64,000 bases of DNA from Candidatus Peribacteria bacterium (GTDB taxonomy: Bacteria > Patescibacteriota > Gracilibacteria > BD1-5 > UBA6164), in NCBI GenBank assembly GCA_023898505.1, contig CP060226.1:806001-870000 (forward strand), given 5' to 3'. Every line of letters starts with the position of its first letter. Position 1 is the stretch's first letter. Position numbers and translations under genes: made by a program. The notes under the pieces were generated by a model, which saw only the letters and a program-made list of their open reading frames with translations, was not told the DNA's origin and made no database searches. Below, in pieces: positions 12,256-21,383 of the stretch.

Positions 12256-12311
12256 AGTTTTTTCTTTATTTTTTCATATAGAGATTTTTGGCTTAGAATA
12301 AATACAAAACT

Positions 12312-12342
12312 AAAAAGAGATTTTGACATAAAATCTCTTTTT
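12312..12342. terminator. Bidirectional hairpin terminator
   Basis: A 13-bp stem AAAAAGAGATTTT/AAAATCTCTTTTT with a 5-nt loop and T runs on either strand. It is likely the terminator of the minus-strand surface protein gene ending at 12470. The remaining 12343-12469 sequence is A/T-rich with no gene seen. Confidence 0.75.
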
Positions 12343-12469
12343 AACATTTTGTTGTTCTAGTTTTTTAGACAAAAATTCTTGTAAGAAAGCTTCTTATATA
12401 AAGTTACATACCCTTAACATAAAAAGATTATAAAACAATGATAATGTAAACATTTATCAAAAATAACTA

Positions 12470-13555
12470 TTATCTTCAAATAACAATAGCATCAATATTA
12501 CAATACACATAATTACCTGTCCCTCATCATACATGCCAATATCAAGCAAAATACAATGTACCATCTGCTGTTGCTTGAAATAAAGCAGTACTACTTCCTC
12601 ATGACCAATTTACTCAATGTACAGTAATCCAATTTCATGACATAAGCACATCTGCAACTCAATTATACATATCAGCTCTCATATAGGTAATCTCAGTTAT
12701 GGAATTGCTTAGATTACAAGAAAGCGTAACTTTAACAATGTCACCGTTTTGAACATCTATCGAAGTTCACAGATTAGGGGTGGTCCAAACCGAACTTGTA
12801 GAAGCCGTAGATCAAATACCCTCGCTACTATCATAGGCATATGTTGCCGTTCATCTAATCTTACCATTTACATCGAGAGAAGAAGTGGGAGAACCTGTTC
12901 AAATACCAACATATCCTGTGTCTCGTTGAATCATAAATCTAGCATTCCCAGTACCGTTTATCTCATCAGCAATACCCCAATCATCAACATCCAAGCCTCC
13001 AATTTCACCAATTTGCCAAGACTTAGTAACATCAGTTGTGTGCCAGAAATCTATCAGTCTAGAGATGCCAATATAACCATCAACCGTAAGTTTAGCATAC
13101 GGATCAAGAACTCAGATTCAAACATTTCCATCTTTAGACAATACCAGATGATTATCAACCGGTACTCAAGCATTTAGTGCTCTTAATTCTAAAAATCTAT
13201 GATTATTACCATTGCTAACAGGTGTTATCATACCTCCAGCAATTCATGGATCCAGTATACCCGCCTCTATAATAACAGCATTATTTGGATTTGTCCCTGA
13301 ATTATAACTCACAGACTCAGAACCAAACATTCACACACCGCCAACATGTAATCCATATTGCGGATTATTAACACCTATTCAGATATTATTACCACTACTG
13401 TAAACATTTGAAACTTTATCAACGAGTTCGTTCCACTTTGTATAGTCAAGTGCATCTCCGTTACTGGCTGTTAATCCTGACCAGGCATAGACCATTCAAA
13501 AAGATACCAACAAGGTAACAATTACAGATCACAAAACAGCATAAACATTTTTCAT
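12470..13555 (-). CDS. Secreted/surface protein with GIG-x-x-P-x-x-x-L-x-V-x-G repeats, extreme UGA-Gly use
   Basis: 361 residues from ATG 13555 to UAA 12470, with 20 in-frame UGA codons all read as Gly. An N-terminal hydrophobic signal segment ends near VYAWS. Three copies of a motif of the form GIGxxxPxxxLxVxG occur (GIGVNNPQYGLHVGG, GIGVLDPYAKLTVDG, GIGTGSPTSSLDVNG). This motif is common in phage tail-fibre-like and surface fibre proteins. The C-terminal ~110 residues look like a Gly/Trp-rich beta domain. A role in adhesion is inferred from the motif only. With any non-Gly reading of UGA it would fall apart. gyrB ends 10 nt upstream on the same strand. Confidence 0.72.
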
Positions 13556-13565
13556 AAACAATATG

Positions 13566-15464
13566 TTACACATCTAAATTCTGGACATCTTTCGCTCTAC
13601 TTTGGATAAATCTTCTTCTTGGAGCTACTTCACCCCCCATTAATACCTTAAAGACATCATCAGCCTGTTCAGCATCTTCGATTTGTACTTTGTACATCTT
13701 TCTATTATCATGGTCCATCGTTGTTTCCCAAAGTTGTTCTGGATTCATTTCCCCGAGACCTTTATAACGCTGAATATTATCTCCAACAATTCATTGTTCT
13801 TCAATAATCTTTTCTTTTTCCTCATCAGAGTAGACATACCAACTCTGCTTTCCTTTGGTTAACTTATAGAGTGGTGGCTGTGCGATATACAAGTATCCTC
13901 CCGTAATAAGCTCACGAAGATAACGAAAAAAGAAGGTGAGAAGGAGTGTACGAATATGCGCCCCATCGACATCCGCATCCGTCATAATAACAATACGATG
14001 GTAACGAAGTCTTGAAACATCAAAGGTTTCTCCGATGGATGTTCACAGTGCAATAATCAAATTCTTGATTTCATTGTTTGCAAAGATCTTATCAATACGC
14101 GCCTGCTCAGTGTTGAGGATTTTTCCTCTGAGTGGGAGAATCGCTTGCGTCTCTCTATCACGCCCTTGCTTCGCAGAACCTCCCGCAGAATCTCCCTCGA
14201 CGATATAGAGTTCTGATTTCGCTGGATCTTTACTCGAACAGTCTGCCAACTTCCCTGGAAGCGTCATCCCCTCAAGTGCTCCTTTTCTAATCACCGTATC
14301 CCTTGCAGCACGAGCGGCAAGTCTTGCCTTTGCAGCTAAAAATACTTTTTCGATAATCTTTTTCGCTGTGGTTGGATCCTCCTCCAAAAACTCTGCAAAT
14401 TTCTCACCAAACACTCCATCTACAGCACCTCTTGCCTCTGGAGTTCCCAGTTTTCCTTTTGTTTGACCTTCAAATTGTGGATCTACTACTTTTACTGAGA
14501 TAACCGCAGTTAAGCCCTCTACCACATCTTCATTCGTAAGATTTTGATCTTTCTCTTTCAAAATTCCCTTGTCTCTCGCATACTTATTAATCGTTCTTGT
14601 CAACGCCGTTCTAAACCCGGTCAGATGAGACCCTCCTTCTGGGGTATGGATATTATTTACAAAGGTAATGATATTATTTGAATACTCTTTATTGTACTGA
14701 AGAGACACCTCTACGAGGATGTCATTTTTTTCTTTTTCTGTATAAAAGATATCTCCAATCACATCTTCCTTGCGATTCAAAAAGTGAACATATGACTTCA
14801 CCCCTCCTTCAAAGTAGAACTTATAACGAGCGCCTGTACGTTCATCATACATATATAAAGTAATCCCCTTGGTAAGATACGCCTGTTGTCTGAGTCTCGC
14901 AACGATAATTTTATAATCAAACTCTGTTGAGATTTTGAAAATACTTGGATCTGGCCAAAACTTAATAATTGTCCCCGTATGGTCAGTATCTCCAACAACT
15001 TGGATATCTCCCTCTGTTTTTCCAAGAGCAAATGATTGATAGTGAACCTTTCCATCCCTGTGTACCCAAGCTTCCATTTTTGTCGAAAGGGCATTTACTA
15101 CCGAAGACCCAACTCCATGGAGTCATCCTGATACCTTATATCCACCACCACCAAATTTACCACCAGCATGAAGTACCGTAAGGATCGTCTCAAGGGTTGA
15201 TTTCCCAGTTTTTGCATGTTTCTCAACTGGAATTCATCTCCCGTTATCTTCTACCATACATGATCCATCAGTACCAAGCGTCAGAGTAATGGTATCACAG
15301 TGTCCTGCCATCGCTTCATCGATAGAATTATCTACGATTTCCCAGACAAGATGATGCAGTCCTCTTTCATCGGTTGACCCAATATACATTCACGGTCTCT
15401 TTCTTACTGGCTCAAGCCCCTCAAGGACCTGGATACTGTCTGCTCCATAATTTTCTGTTGACAT
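13566..15464 (-). CDS. gyrB: DNA gyrase subunit B
   Basis: 632 residues, typical for the short GyrB/ParE form. It is the ATPase subunit of type II topoisomerase. Visible motifs: EGLEPVRKRPGMYIG with Gly from UGA, the GHKL ATP site around VDNSIDEAMAG and [32 protein letters not shown] with one Gly from UGA, the Toprim EGDSAGGSAKQGRDR and DADVDGAHI blocks, and the C-terminal QRYKGLGEMN. At least six UGA codons are used. ParE is hard to exclude by motif alone, but GyrB is more likely as the single copy in CPR genomes. A promoter with a hairpin-containing leader region lies upstream. Confidence 0.93.
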
Positions 15465-15539
15465 AAAAAATTCTTACCCCTATCCTAACCTTTCCCCTCA
15501 AAGGAGAAAGGGATAATAGGAAAAATAAAATACTCATAC

Positions 15540-15567
15540 ACTATACGAAGCCAAAAGTGAATCGCAA
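15540..15567 (-). promoter_or_regulatory. gyrB promoter
   Basis: -35 TTGCGA (15562-15567), 16-bp spacer, -10 TATAGT (15540-15545), about 70 nt upstream of the gyrB ATG. The leader contains a palindrome TTTCCCCTCAAAGGAGAAAGG (15491-15511) of the GC-rich repeat type. Confidence 0.72.
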
Positions 15568-15627
15568 ATTTTAATTTTTCCCAGACGGGAGAATTTTTAG
15601 AAGCTCTTACAGAGCGAATTTTTAGTG

Positions 15628-15661
15628 AAAAAACAGCATTTTTATAAAAATGCTGTTTTTT
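15628..15661. terminator. Strong hairpin with T run, upstream of gyrB
   Basis: A 16-bp stem AAAAAACAGCATTTTT/AAAAATGCTGTTTTTT with a 2-nt loop. No gene ends close by on either strand, so it may insulate gyrB from the divergent HD gene or end a short untranslated RNA. The region 15465-15805 otherwise holds only the two promoters. Confidence 0.6.
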
Positions 15662-15805
15662 GTGGCTTTATTTTTAGGACGAGAGAAAAAATTTGCGTGG
15701 ATTTAAGAACGAATATTTTCAGATAGAAAAAACGAAAGTACAACAAAGAACTTTACAATTTGACATATATATTTATATTATTCATAATATATGTTATGAT
15801 TTTCT

Positions 15806-16867
15806 ATGCAACTCCTTTCCGAAGAAAAAATCGATACCCTAATCAAGGAACTTCAAATAGATTCATGAGAAATCGATAGTGTAAAAAAGAGAATCTGAGA
15901 AATACTCGGAGACGATGAAGATGTGCACACCGAAATCATAAAGAGATGATACAAGAAAATACCCCATATACGTAGATTTTGGATACATCCAGAGATGTGG
16001 TATCGTGACTATGTTGGTGTTCACCAAGAAAGGATATCTCGACTTATATCCTCCTTACAGTATGTGTTTATTGCATGCTTTTGATGGGATGAATTTAGAT
16101 TTGAATATGCAAAAGGCTTTGCTGCCTTTCATGATGATACCGAAGGGATATCTCCGTTTTGAGATATCCCTACTCCTATAAAAATGAACCTCTCTGCAGA
16201 ATCCACAAGAGCATTACACATCATCGAAATCCGCTGCGCTCATATACTCGCACACCACGCAGAAATCATTCAACTTACTCCTACAGAAAACGAGGAACTT
16301 CCTGAGGATACAATTTATAAAAGAAGTAGGGAAGCTAAAACTGTATCCCTCGTAGATAAAATTGATGGTTTCATGTCTTGCCTCCATGAAGTTCTCGCAG
16401 GAAATACATCATTTCGAGAACCATTTCTAAACTATATTACTATTTTCAAAAGCTACCTAGAAGATTGAAATCCCGTTATCAAAGCATTAACCTCACTTCC
16501 TGTAGAAAAGTACCTTCAAGAAATATGGGATACCCATGTAGGTGATGACACTCCTCCTAAAAGTTATGAAGAAGCTCAAAGTCGTATAAAAGAATTGGAA
16601 GAATTGAATGATATAGACACGGCTAACATTGATACATATTTATATGCTCGTGAATTTTTTAATCTCCAAACCTATATTGATCTTGCAGCTAAGGTTGATA
16701 CATTTTTAGAAAATCCCGTAGAGCATACAGCGGAAAGTGTACTCACAGAAGATTATGGTGTCCCAGGATATATGGTATGGAAACGAATGATCGCCTCTAT
16801 GACAGGAATACAGGTAGGTCGTCATAGACTTTCAGGAATTAAACAATTAACAATGAAAAGAAACTAA
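15806..16867 (+). CDS. HD-domain phosphohydrolase (YfbR-like)
   Basis: 353 residues, UGA read as Gly at five sites in the first third and once at 16466. HD signatures: the metal His in GVHQERISRLI (~69), HDDTEGISPFGDIPTPIK (~111, the HD pair plus the GDIPTP phrase of YfbR-type 5'-deoxynucleotidases) and DKIDGFMSCLHEVLAGN (~190, the last metal Asp). The N-terminal 60 residues and C-terminal 130 residues are extra relative to YfbR (about 200 residues). Substrates of this group are nucleoside monophosphates, but specificity cannot be read here. A promoter TTGACA-17-CATAAT (15760-15788) lies just upstream, giving a short leader without SD. Confidence 0.68.
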
Positions 16868-17298
16868 CTTTCTAAATCCTCTCTAATCGGAAATCCCTGA
16901 TTCTCGAGCATCTTCCTCAGGTACTTTCCCTGAAGTTTTCCGGGAATAAAGTGCACATGATAGTGTTCAATACTACGATTTCAAAAGGACTCTCTCGTAC
17001 AAGAAAAATAATGCTCTCCTCAAAAGTACTGACTCATAAACTGATGTACCTCTTTGAGCTCTTTTAATTCATCTTCCGTAAGATCTATGGAGACTTCTCT
17101 GTGTGCATAGGGTACTGCCATCAAGTGCTGTTCATTTCCAGAGTATGGATACAGGTTGTGGAGGATGTACCAATGTTTTCCCTTCCAGAGAGTATGTCAC
17201 TCTTGTTCTTCTGCATTACAAAAAGGACAGTCTTCTTTTCAGAAACGTTTCCAACCAAGCTGTTTATGGTACTCATCTCGAGTTCAGATTTTTACCAT
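16864..17298 (-). CDS. HIT-family hydrolase/transferase
   Basis: 144 residues. The HIT motif is EHYHVHFIPGK (His-x-His-x-His) at about residue 115. An N-terminal CPFC pair (~25) and LMAVPYAHREVS match HIT/GalT-like proteins, which cleave or transfer nucleotide phosphates (for example Ap4A, AMP-lysine). UGA serves as Gly in MVKIGTRD, KRFGKED, QYFGGE and ESFGNR. Its stop overlaps the stop of the convergent HD gene by 4 nt. It begins 7 nt after the DJ-1/PfpI gene and is probably co-transcribed with it. Confidence 0.82.
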
Positions 17299-17305
17299 AA
17301 TTATA

Positions 17306-17830
17306 TTACTTTAAATACTCAACGATTTCATTTCCAAAGCTCTCCGCAACTTCTGGTCCATAGGCAGTGATGATATTTCCGTCTCTTTGGACTCACTTTT
17401 CCTTTCCCATATAACAGGCACTGACTTTACTACACATCTCCCCAAAACTTCCATCCCAATCATTTCCGATTACTTGTTTCCCATCAAGGATTCCATAGGC
17501 AAGAAGCACTCTTGGGGCCGCACAAATTGCTGCTACCAGTTTCTCAGCATCCTGAAACTTCCAAGCCAACTCCTTCATGTCAGTATTTTCAATATACTCA
17601 AGTGAGCCAATCCCACCAATAAACACGATTCATTGAAAATCCTCTACCTGCACCGTATCTTGTCCAATCATAAAATCATTTTCCACCTTGTAGCCAAATC
17701 TTCCAACAGAACTTTTAGCACTAGAAATCGTTTTCACGATAATACGCTGCTGTTCACAAATAGCCCTTGGAACAATGTATTCTAAATCACGAAATGTCTC
17801 AGATGCGAGAACAAAAAGAAGTTGTTTCAT
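17306..17830 (-). CDS. DJ-1/PfpI family protein (class I GATase fold)
   Basis: 174 residues, UGA-Gly at 17630 and 17393. The nucleophile elbow is VAAICAAPRVLLAYGIL (Cys ~104), preceded by GGIGSLEYI with an Ile/Gly-rich strand. The family includes deglycases/chaperones and intracellular peptidases. AICAAPRVL is closest to the DJ-1/ThiJ pattern. The C-terminal sequence RDGNIITAYGPEVAESFG is also typical (T-x-x-G-P). Forms an operon with the HIT gene 7 nt downstream. Exact activity unknown. Confidence 0.85.
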
Positions 17831-17846
17831 GATAAGTATTTTTAAG

Positions 17847-17895
17847 TATTAATCCATCCCTCTCGTACCTCGAGTACTTCCTTTAGATAAAGGAA
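17847..17895. repeat. Intergenic double palindrome (CCATCC...CTTCCTTT-AAAGGAAG type)
   Basis: AATCCATCC, then a TCGTACCTCGAG-type palindrome, then ACTTCCTTTAGATAAAGGAAG. The same arrangement occurs inverted at 18304-18366 and, less well conserved, at 23148-23195. It flanks the DUF559 gene on both sides. Confidence 0.6.
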
Positions 17896-17897
17896 GA

Positions 17898-18287
17898 CTA
17901 GTTGTGTTTACTTTTTATAAAGTATTTCAATCTATCAAGTACCTGATATATGTCATCAATTATATCTTCGTTTCTAATTCTTACAATCACATATCCTAAT
18001 CTCTGCAATAATTTTTCTTTATACTGATCTAGTTGTGCTACCTCAAGAGTATCATGGATACTACCATCAACTTCAATAATAATCTTATCTTTTAGTGAAA
18101 CAAAATCCACAATTACAAATCTATCTAAACCACTATCTTCAGTATATACATAAATTGGTCTTTGTCTTAAAAATTTAATTCAAAGTTTATCATACCTTAT
18201 CTCATCCCAAAGTTTCTTCTCGGGCTCAGTCTGATTATTTCTAAGGTCTCGTGCTGCTTGTTTTATTACATCAGGGATTTTTACCAC
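17898..18287 (-). CDS. DUF559 endonuclease-like protein (Vsr/restriction fold)
   Basis: 129 residues from the GTG at 18287. The frame stays open about 80 nt further up but offers no ATG, so the start is uncertain. The family core LRNNQTEPEKKLW, FLRQRP, FVIVDF and IIIEVDGSIHD is present. The Asp of VDF and the Glu-x-Asp of IEVDG correspond to the nuclease active site of Vsr-like folds. The LGI segment uses UGA for Gly. DUF559 proteins are often carried by mobile regions, and this one is bracketed by two copies of the same palindrome (17847-17895, 18304-18366). Confidence 0.75.
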
Positions 18288-18303
18288 AACGTATCAGTCA
18301 AAT

Positions 18304-18366
18304 AGTAAACTCCTTTTACCTTCCTTTTTGAAAAGGAAGTATCCCGAAAGATTCGGGAGGATGGAT
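18304..18366. repeat. Intergenic double palindrome, inverted copy
   Basis: On the minus strand it reads AATCCATCCTCCCGAATC, TTTCGGGATACTTCC and TTTTCAAAAAGGAAG. It is inverted relative to 17847-17895, so the DUF559 gene sits between two opposed copies. Confidence 0.6.
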
Positions 18367-18371
18367 TAGAC

Positions 18372-19445
18372 TTACCCCCTCCCCGCAGCCTCTAGCTTCT
18401 GCTGTTGGTCATACACCGCACACGCATCGACGATATGTCCAAGTCTCCCCGCCATAATCTGAGGAATTCCAGAAAAGTTTTGCCCGATGCGATGATCAGT
18501 AACACGATCTTGAGGGAAATTATAAGTACGAATTTTCTCCGAACGATCTCCTGAACCTACCTGTGCGAGGCGAGCTTCTCCACGCTCTTTTGCGCGCTTT
18601 TCTTCTTCAAACGCATAGAGCTTAGACCTGAGGATTTGAAAGGCTTTCTCTCTGTTTTTATGCTGACTTCTTCCATCCTGACAAAACACTGCTATTCCAG
18701 AAGGAATATGGGTCAGATGTACCGCACTATCCGTCTTGTTTACATGCTGACCTCCAGCTCCACTGGCACGACAAAACTTCATTTCAATATCTTCATCACG
18801 AATCTCGATTTCAAAATCCTCTACCTCTGGGAGCACTGCTACCGTTACTGCCGAAGTGTGCACACGCCCCTTGCTTTCCGTCTCGGGGATACGCTGTACG
18901 CGGTGAGTTCCAGATTCATATTTAAAACGACTATAGGCTCCTTCCCCTTTGACTTCAAAGATAATTTCCTTAATACCTCCGGTTTCACTCTCTGTCTTTT
19001 CGGAAATCTCGGTTGAAAACCCTTCTTCTTCAGCAAATACCATATATGCCCTTGCAAGCTCGCTCGCAAAAAGCGCTGCTTCTTCACCACCAGTTCCTGC
19101 ACGCACTTCTACCATGATATTTTTCTCATCGCTCAGATCTTTTGGCAAGAGTGCAACTTTTAGATTTTCTTCCAGCTCTGGAAGTTGATCTTCTATATCC
19201 CCGATATCTGCCTTGAGGAGATCTCGCATATCTTCGTCTTTTTCCACATAGAGCATATCTTTGTTTTCTTCTAGTTGCGTATAGAGTTGCTTATATTTAC
19301 GGTAGAGTTGTACCGCTTCCTCGATTTGTTTTTTTCTACTCGATACCTCTTTTATCTTTTTTTGATCTTTAAAAATCTCTGGATTCGCGAGTTCTTGTTC
19401 CAAAGATTCAAATTCTTTCACTAAATTGTCGAGATTAAACTGCAT
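18372..19445 (-). CDS. prfA: Peptide chain release factor 1
   Basis: 357 residues, a normal RF1 length, with no UGA codon. RF1 recognises UAA and UAG. The GGQ tripeptide occurs in GAGGQHVNKTDSAVHLTH (~233). The codon-recognition tripeptide PxT appears as PET in QRIPETESKGRVHTS, where E. coli has PAT. Retention of PxT and not SPF confirms RF1. An RF2 gene is not in this window and would be expected to be absent from a UGA-Gly genome. The methyltransferase that modifies the GGQ Gln, PrmC, is encoded at 61838-62722. Confidence 0.96.
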   Translation of the reverse strand: MQFNLDNLVKEFESLEQELANPEIFKDQKKIKEVSSRKKQIEEAVQLYRKYKQLYTQLEENKDMLYVEKDEDMRDLLKADIGDIEDQLPELEENLKVALLPKDLSDEKNIMVEVRAGTGGEEAALFASELARAYMVFAEEEGFSTEISEKTESETGGIKEIIFEVKGEGAYSRFKYESGTHRVQRIPETESKGRVHTSAVTVAVLPEVEDFEIEIRDEDIEMKFCRASGAGGQHVNKTDSAVHLTHIPSGIAVFCQDGRSQHKNREKAFQILRSKLYAFEEEKRAKERGEARLAQVGSGDRSEKIRTYNFPQDRVTDHRIGQNFSGIPQIMAGRLGHIVDACAVYDQQQKLEAAGRG

Positions 19446-19571
19446 ATATTGTTTTCGTTATAAATACATACTAAAAATGTAACAAAAAAAATTAAAATAG
19501 CAAGGCGCAAAATATTGCAATTTTCTCAAAATGGTTACAATTCACATGTTTATTTTATAATTATTTCCCCG

Positions 19572-20678
19572 ATGAAACTAAAATACTCTCTTGTAGGGAT
19601 ACTTCTCCTTGCGTGTATTGGTATTACCTCTGTTTGGGCACAAACGATAAGTAGTGACGGAAGCACTACAGGGAGCGATTCTTATATACTGTATGACGAC
19701 TTTAACTTTAGAACTACCCACCAAGATGGCGTTGTCTATATGGATTGGAAACCATTTGTCAAAGATGTAGATTTCAAATACTATAAGGTTATCCGTTCGA
19801 CAAAAAACAGTGACCCAACATATCCAAACGATGGATATCTCACCTATGCAAACAACAAAGATTTTGTGGAGTTTACAGATAAAAATCCACCAAAATGAAC
19901 TGTTTATTATCGTGTATGTGCTATCACTAGTGAAGATGTAAGGTACTGTAGTAAAGTACAAAAGGTAGTTTACGAAAAATACACAGTAACCGCAGAACTC
20001 CAATGTTCCTTCTGACCACCATTAAGTAAGCCTGAACCTGGGTGTTATTATACAACTACTTATAAAGATGGTTGTCCTATTGATACGCTTGTCTGTAAAG
20101 AAGATACGACAGATGAAAAAGTATGTACTATGGAGTATGCTCCTGTCTGTGGACTTTCTCCAGCAGGAACCTATGAAACCTATAGTAACAAGTGTATGCT
20201 AGAGGGAGCAAGCGCTCATTATAAATATGACGGAGAATGTAAAACAGAAGAAGAGAAACTAGGCGTCTGTCCAGTATATTCTCTCACCGAACCGAAAAAA
20301 GGATGTAAGTACGTAGAGACTAAAGACATTAACGGATGTCCTATACCAAAACTCGTATGTGATGATTCTGACAGTGGTACAATTGGAAACACCGTACAGA
20401 CACCTAAAACCATCAATACCTATGGTCTCAGTATCACCCTCAGAAACAAGTCTCAAAAAGTTATTGATAACTTTATCAAGAGTATGGAATCAAGGGGCTA
20501 TGAAAATGAAAAGATCGTTGAAAAAGTAGATCAAGTAATTACAAAGCTCAATACCCTAGAACAGCAAAAACCAAAGCTTTCCAATCTCATCAACTACCTT
20601 ATCGAACTACTCCAGCAAAAACGACAAAACTATGCTGATGATTTCACCGATATCGACAGCATCTTCAACGATTTCTAA
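19572..20678 (+). CDS. Secreted Kazal-domain protein with antistasin-like Cys repeats
   Basis: 368 residues. A signal peptide (LVGILLLACIGITSVWAQ) is followed by a fibronectin-like beta domain (residues ~35-135). Then comes a Cys repeat of the form GCxYxxxxKDGCPIxxLVC, a Kazal domain (CTMEYAPVCG...TYSNKCMLEGAS...YDGEC), a second Cys repeat and a C-terminal helical coiled region (~285-368). Kazal domains bind serine proteases; here the target is unknown. UGA encodes Gly at 19896 and 20013. The ATG is about 10 nt after a -10 hexamer TATAAT (19556-19561), so the mRNA is nearly leaderless. A terminator follows. Confidence 0.72.
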
Positions 20679-20694
20679 CAAAACCCAGCACCCG

Positions 20695-20725
20695 AAAAAG
20701 CCAAGAATTTCATTCTTGGCTTTTT
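20695..20725 (+). terminator. Rho-independent terminator of the Kazal protein gene
   Basis: A 14-bp stem AAAAAGCCAAGAAT/ATTCTTGGCTTTTT with a TTC loop, 17 nt after the stop codon. Confidence 0.88.
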
Positions 20726-20797
20726 CTTATTATTGAGTAAATATTGACATATGTAAAATATAATTATTATATACTGGTTATATCTAATAATTATTGT

Positions 20798-21346
20798 ATG
20801 AGTGAAGATAGTGGAAACATGGGAAGAATGTGTCAAGCTATGGAACAGCTAGCTCATTCTCAAGCACAGCTGGCAAATGATAATGCAGGGAAGACTACTG
20901 CAGAAATTAGACAACTACAACATGAAACGAAGTCTAACTATATGATTGCTCTTTGAGCTTTAATCGGAGCCTGAGCGTTGGTCTGGATATCTATCAGAGG
21001 AGTGCAAATAATGGAAGATACAAGTCATAGGCTTAATCAGTCACTTAATATTTATGATCAAGCTGTTCCACAAATGGTAGCAACCATGCAAAATATGGAT
21101 AATAGATTTGCAAACATTGAAGAATTAATGAGGGGGATGTGAAGAGATACGGCTCAAATACAACAAGTTCTTGAAGGAATCAAAGGAGATATGGGTGCCA
21201 TGAATCAAAATATGGCGGCCATGACAACAAATACTTGATATATGGCATGAACCATGAGTGTAATGTGAGTTGATGTAAAGCAAATGTGATCACCAATGGG
21301 CTGGGCGTGAAAGATGTTCCCTTGGTGACAGATGATGCCTTGGTAA
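20798..21346 (+). CDS. Membrane-anchored coiled-coil protein with Met/Gly-rich tail
   Basis: 182 residues with nine UGA codons. Residues 1-45 are polar and Gln/His-rich, residues ~48-66 form a TM segment with two Gly from UGA, and residues ~70-140 look like a coiled coil. The last 45 residues are Met- and Gly-rich (NMAAMTTNTGYMAGTM, MGSPMGWAGKMFPWG). I recognise no family. The stop codon lies inside the terminator hairpin. A TTGACA at 20744-20749 is the probable -35. UGA use is higher than in neighbouring housekeeping genes. Confidence 0.6.
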
Positions 21347-21382
21347 AAAACCACCCCCTCAAATTTGAGGGGGTGGTTTTTT
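21345..21382. terminator. Bidirectional terminator between the coiled-coil gene and obg
   Basis: An 18-bp stem AAAAAACCACCCCCTCAA/TTGAGGGGGTGGTTTTTT with a very short loop. It starts within the UAA stop of the plus gene and ends 2 nt before the obg stop, so it can serve both. Confidence 0.9.
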
Positions 21383-21383
21383 G

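Noticed and set aside
12749..13177. 142-codon plus-strand frame, Ser/Asn/Ile-rich
   Set aside because: It is the complement of the 12470-13555 gene; the minus frame has a signal peptide, motif repeats and a terminator.
13566..15464. Reading the split gyrB, obg, comEC, fusA and other genes as pseudogenes or frameshifts
   Set aside because: All breaks are single in-frame TGA at Gly positions with no frame change, which code 25 explains.
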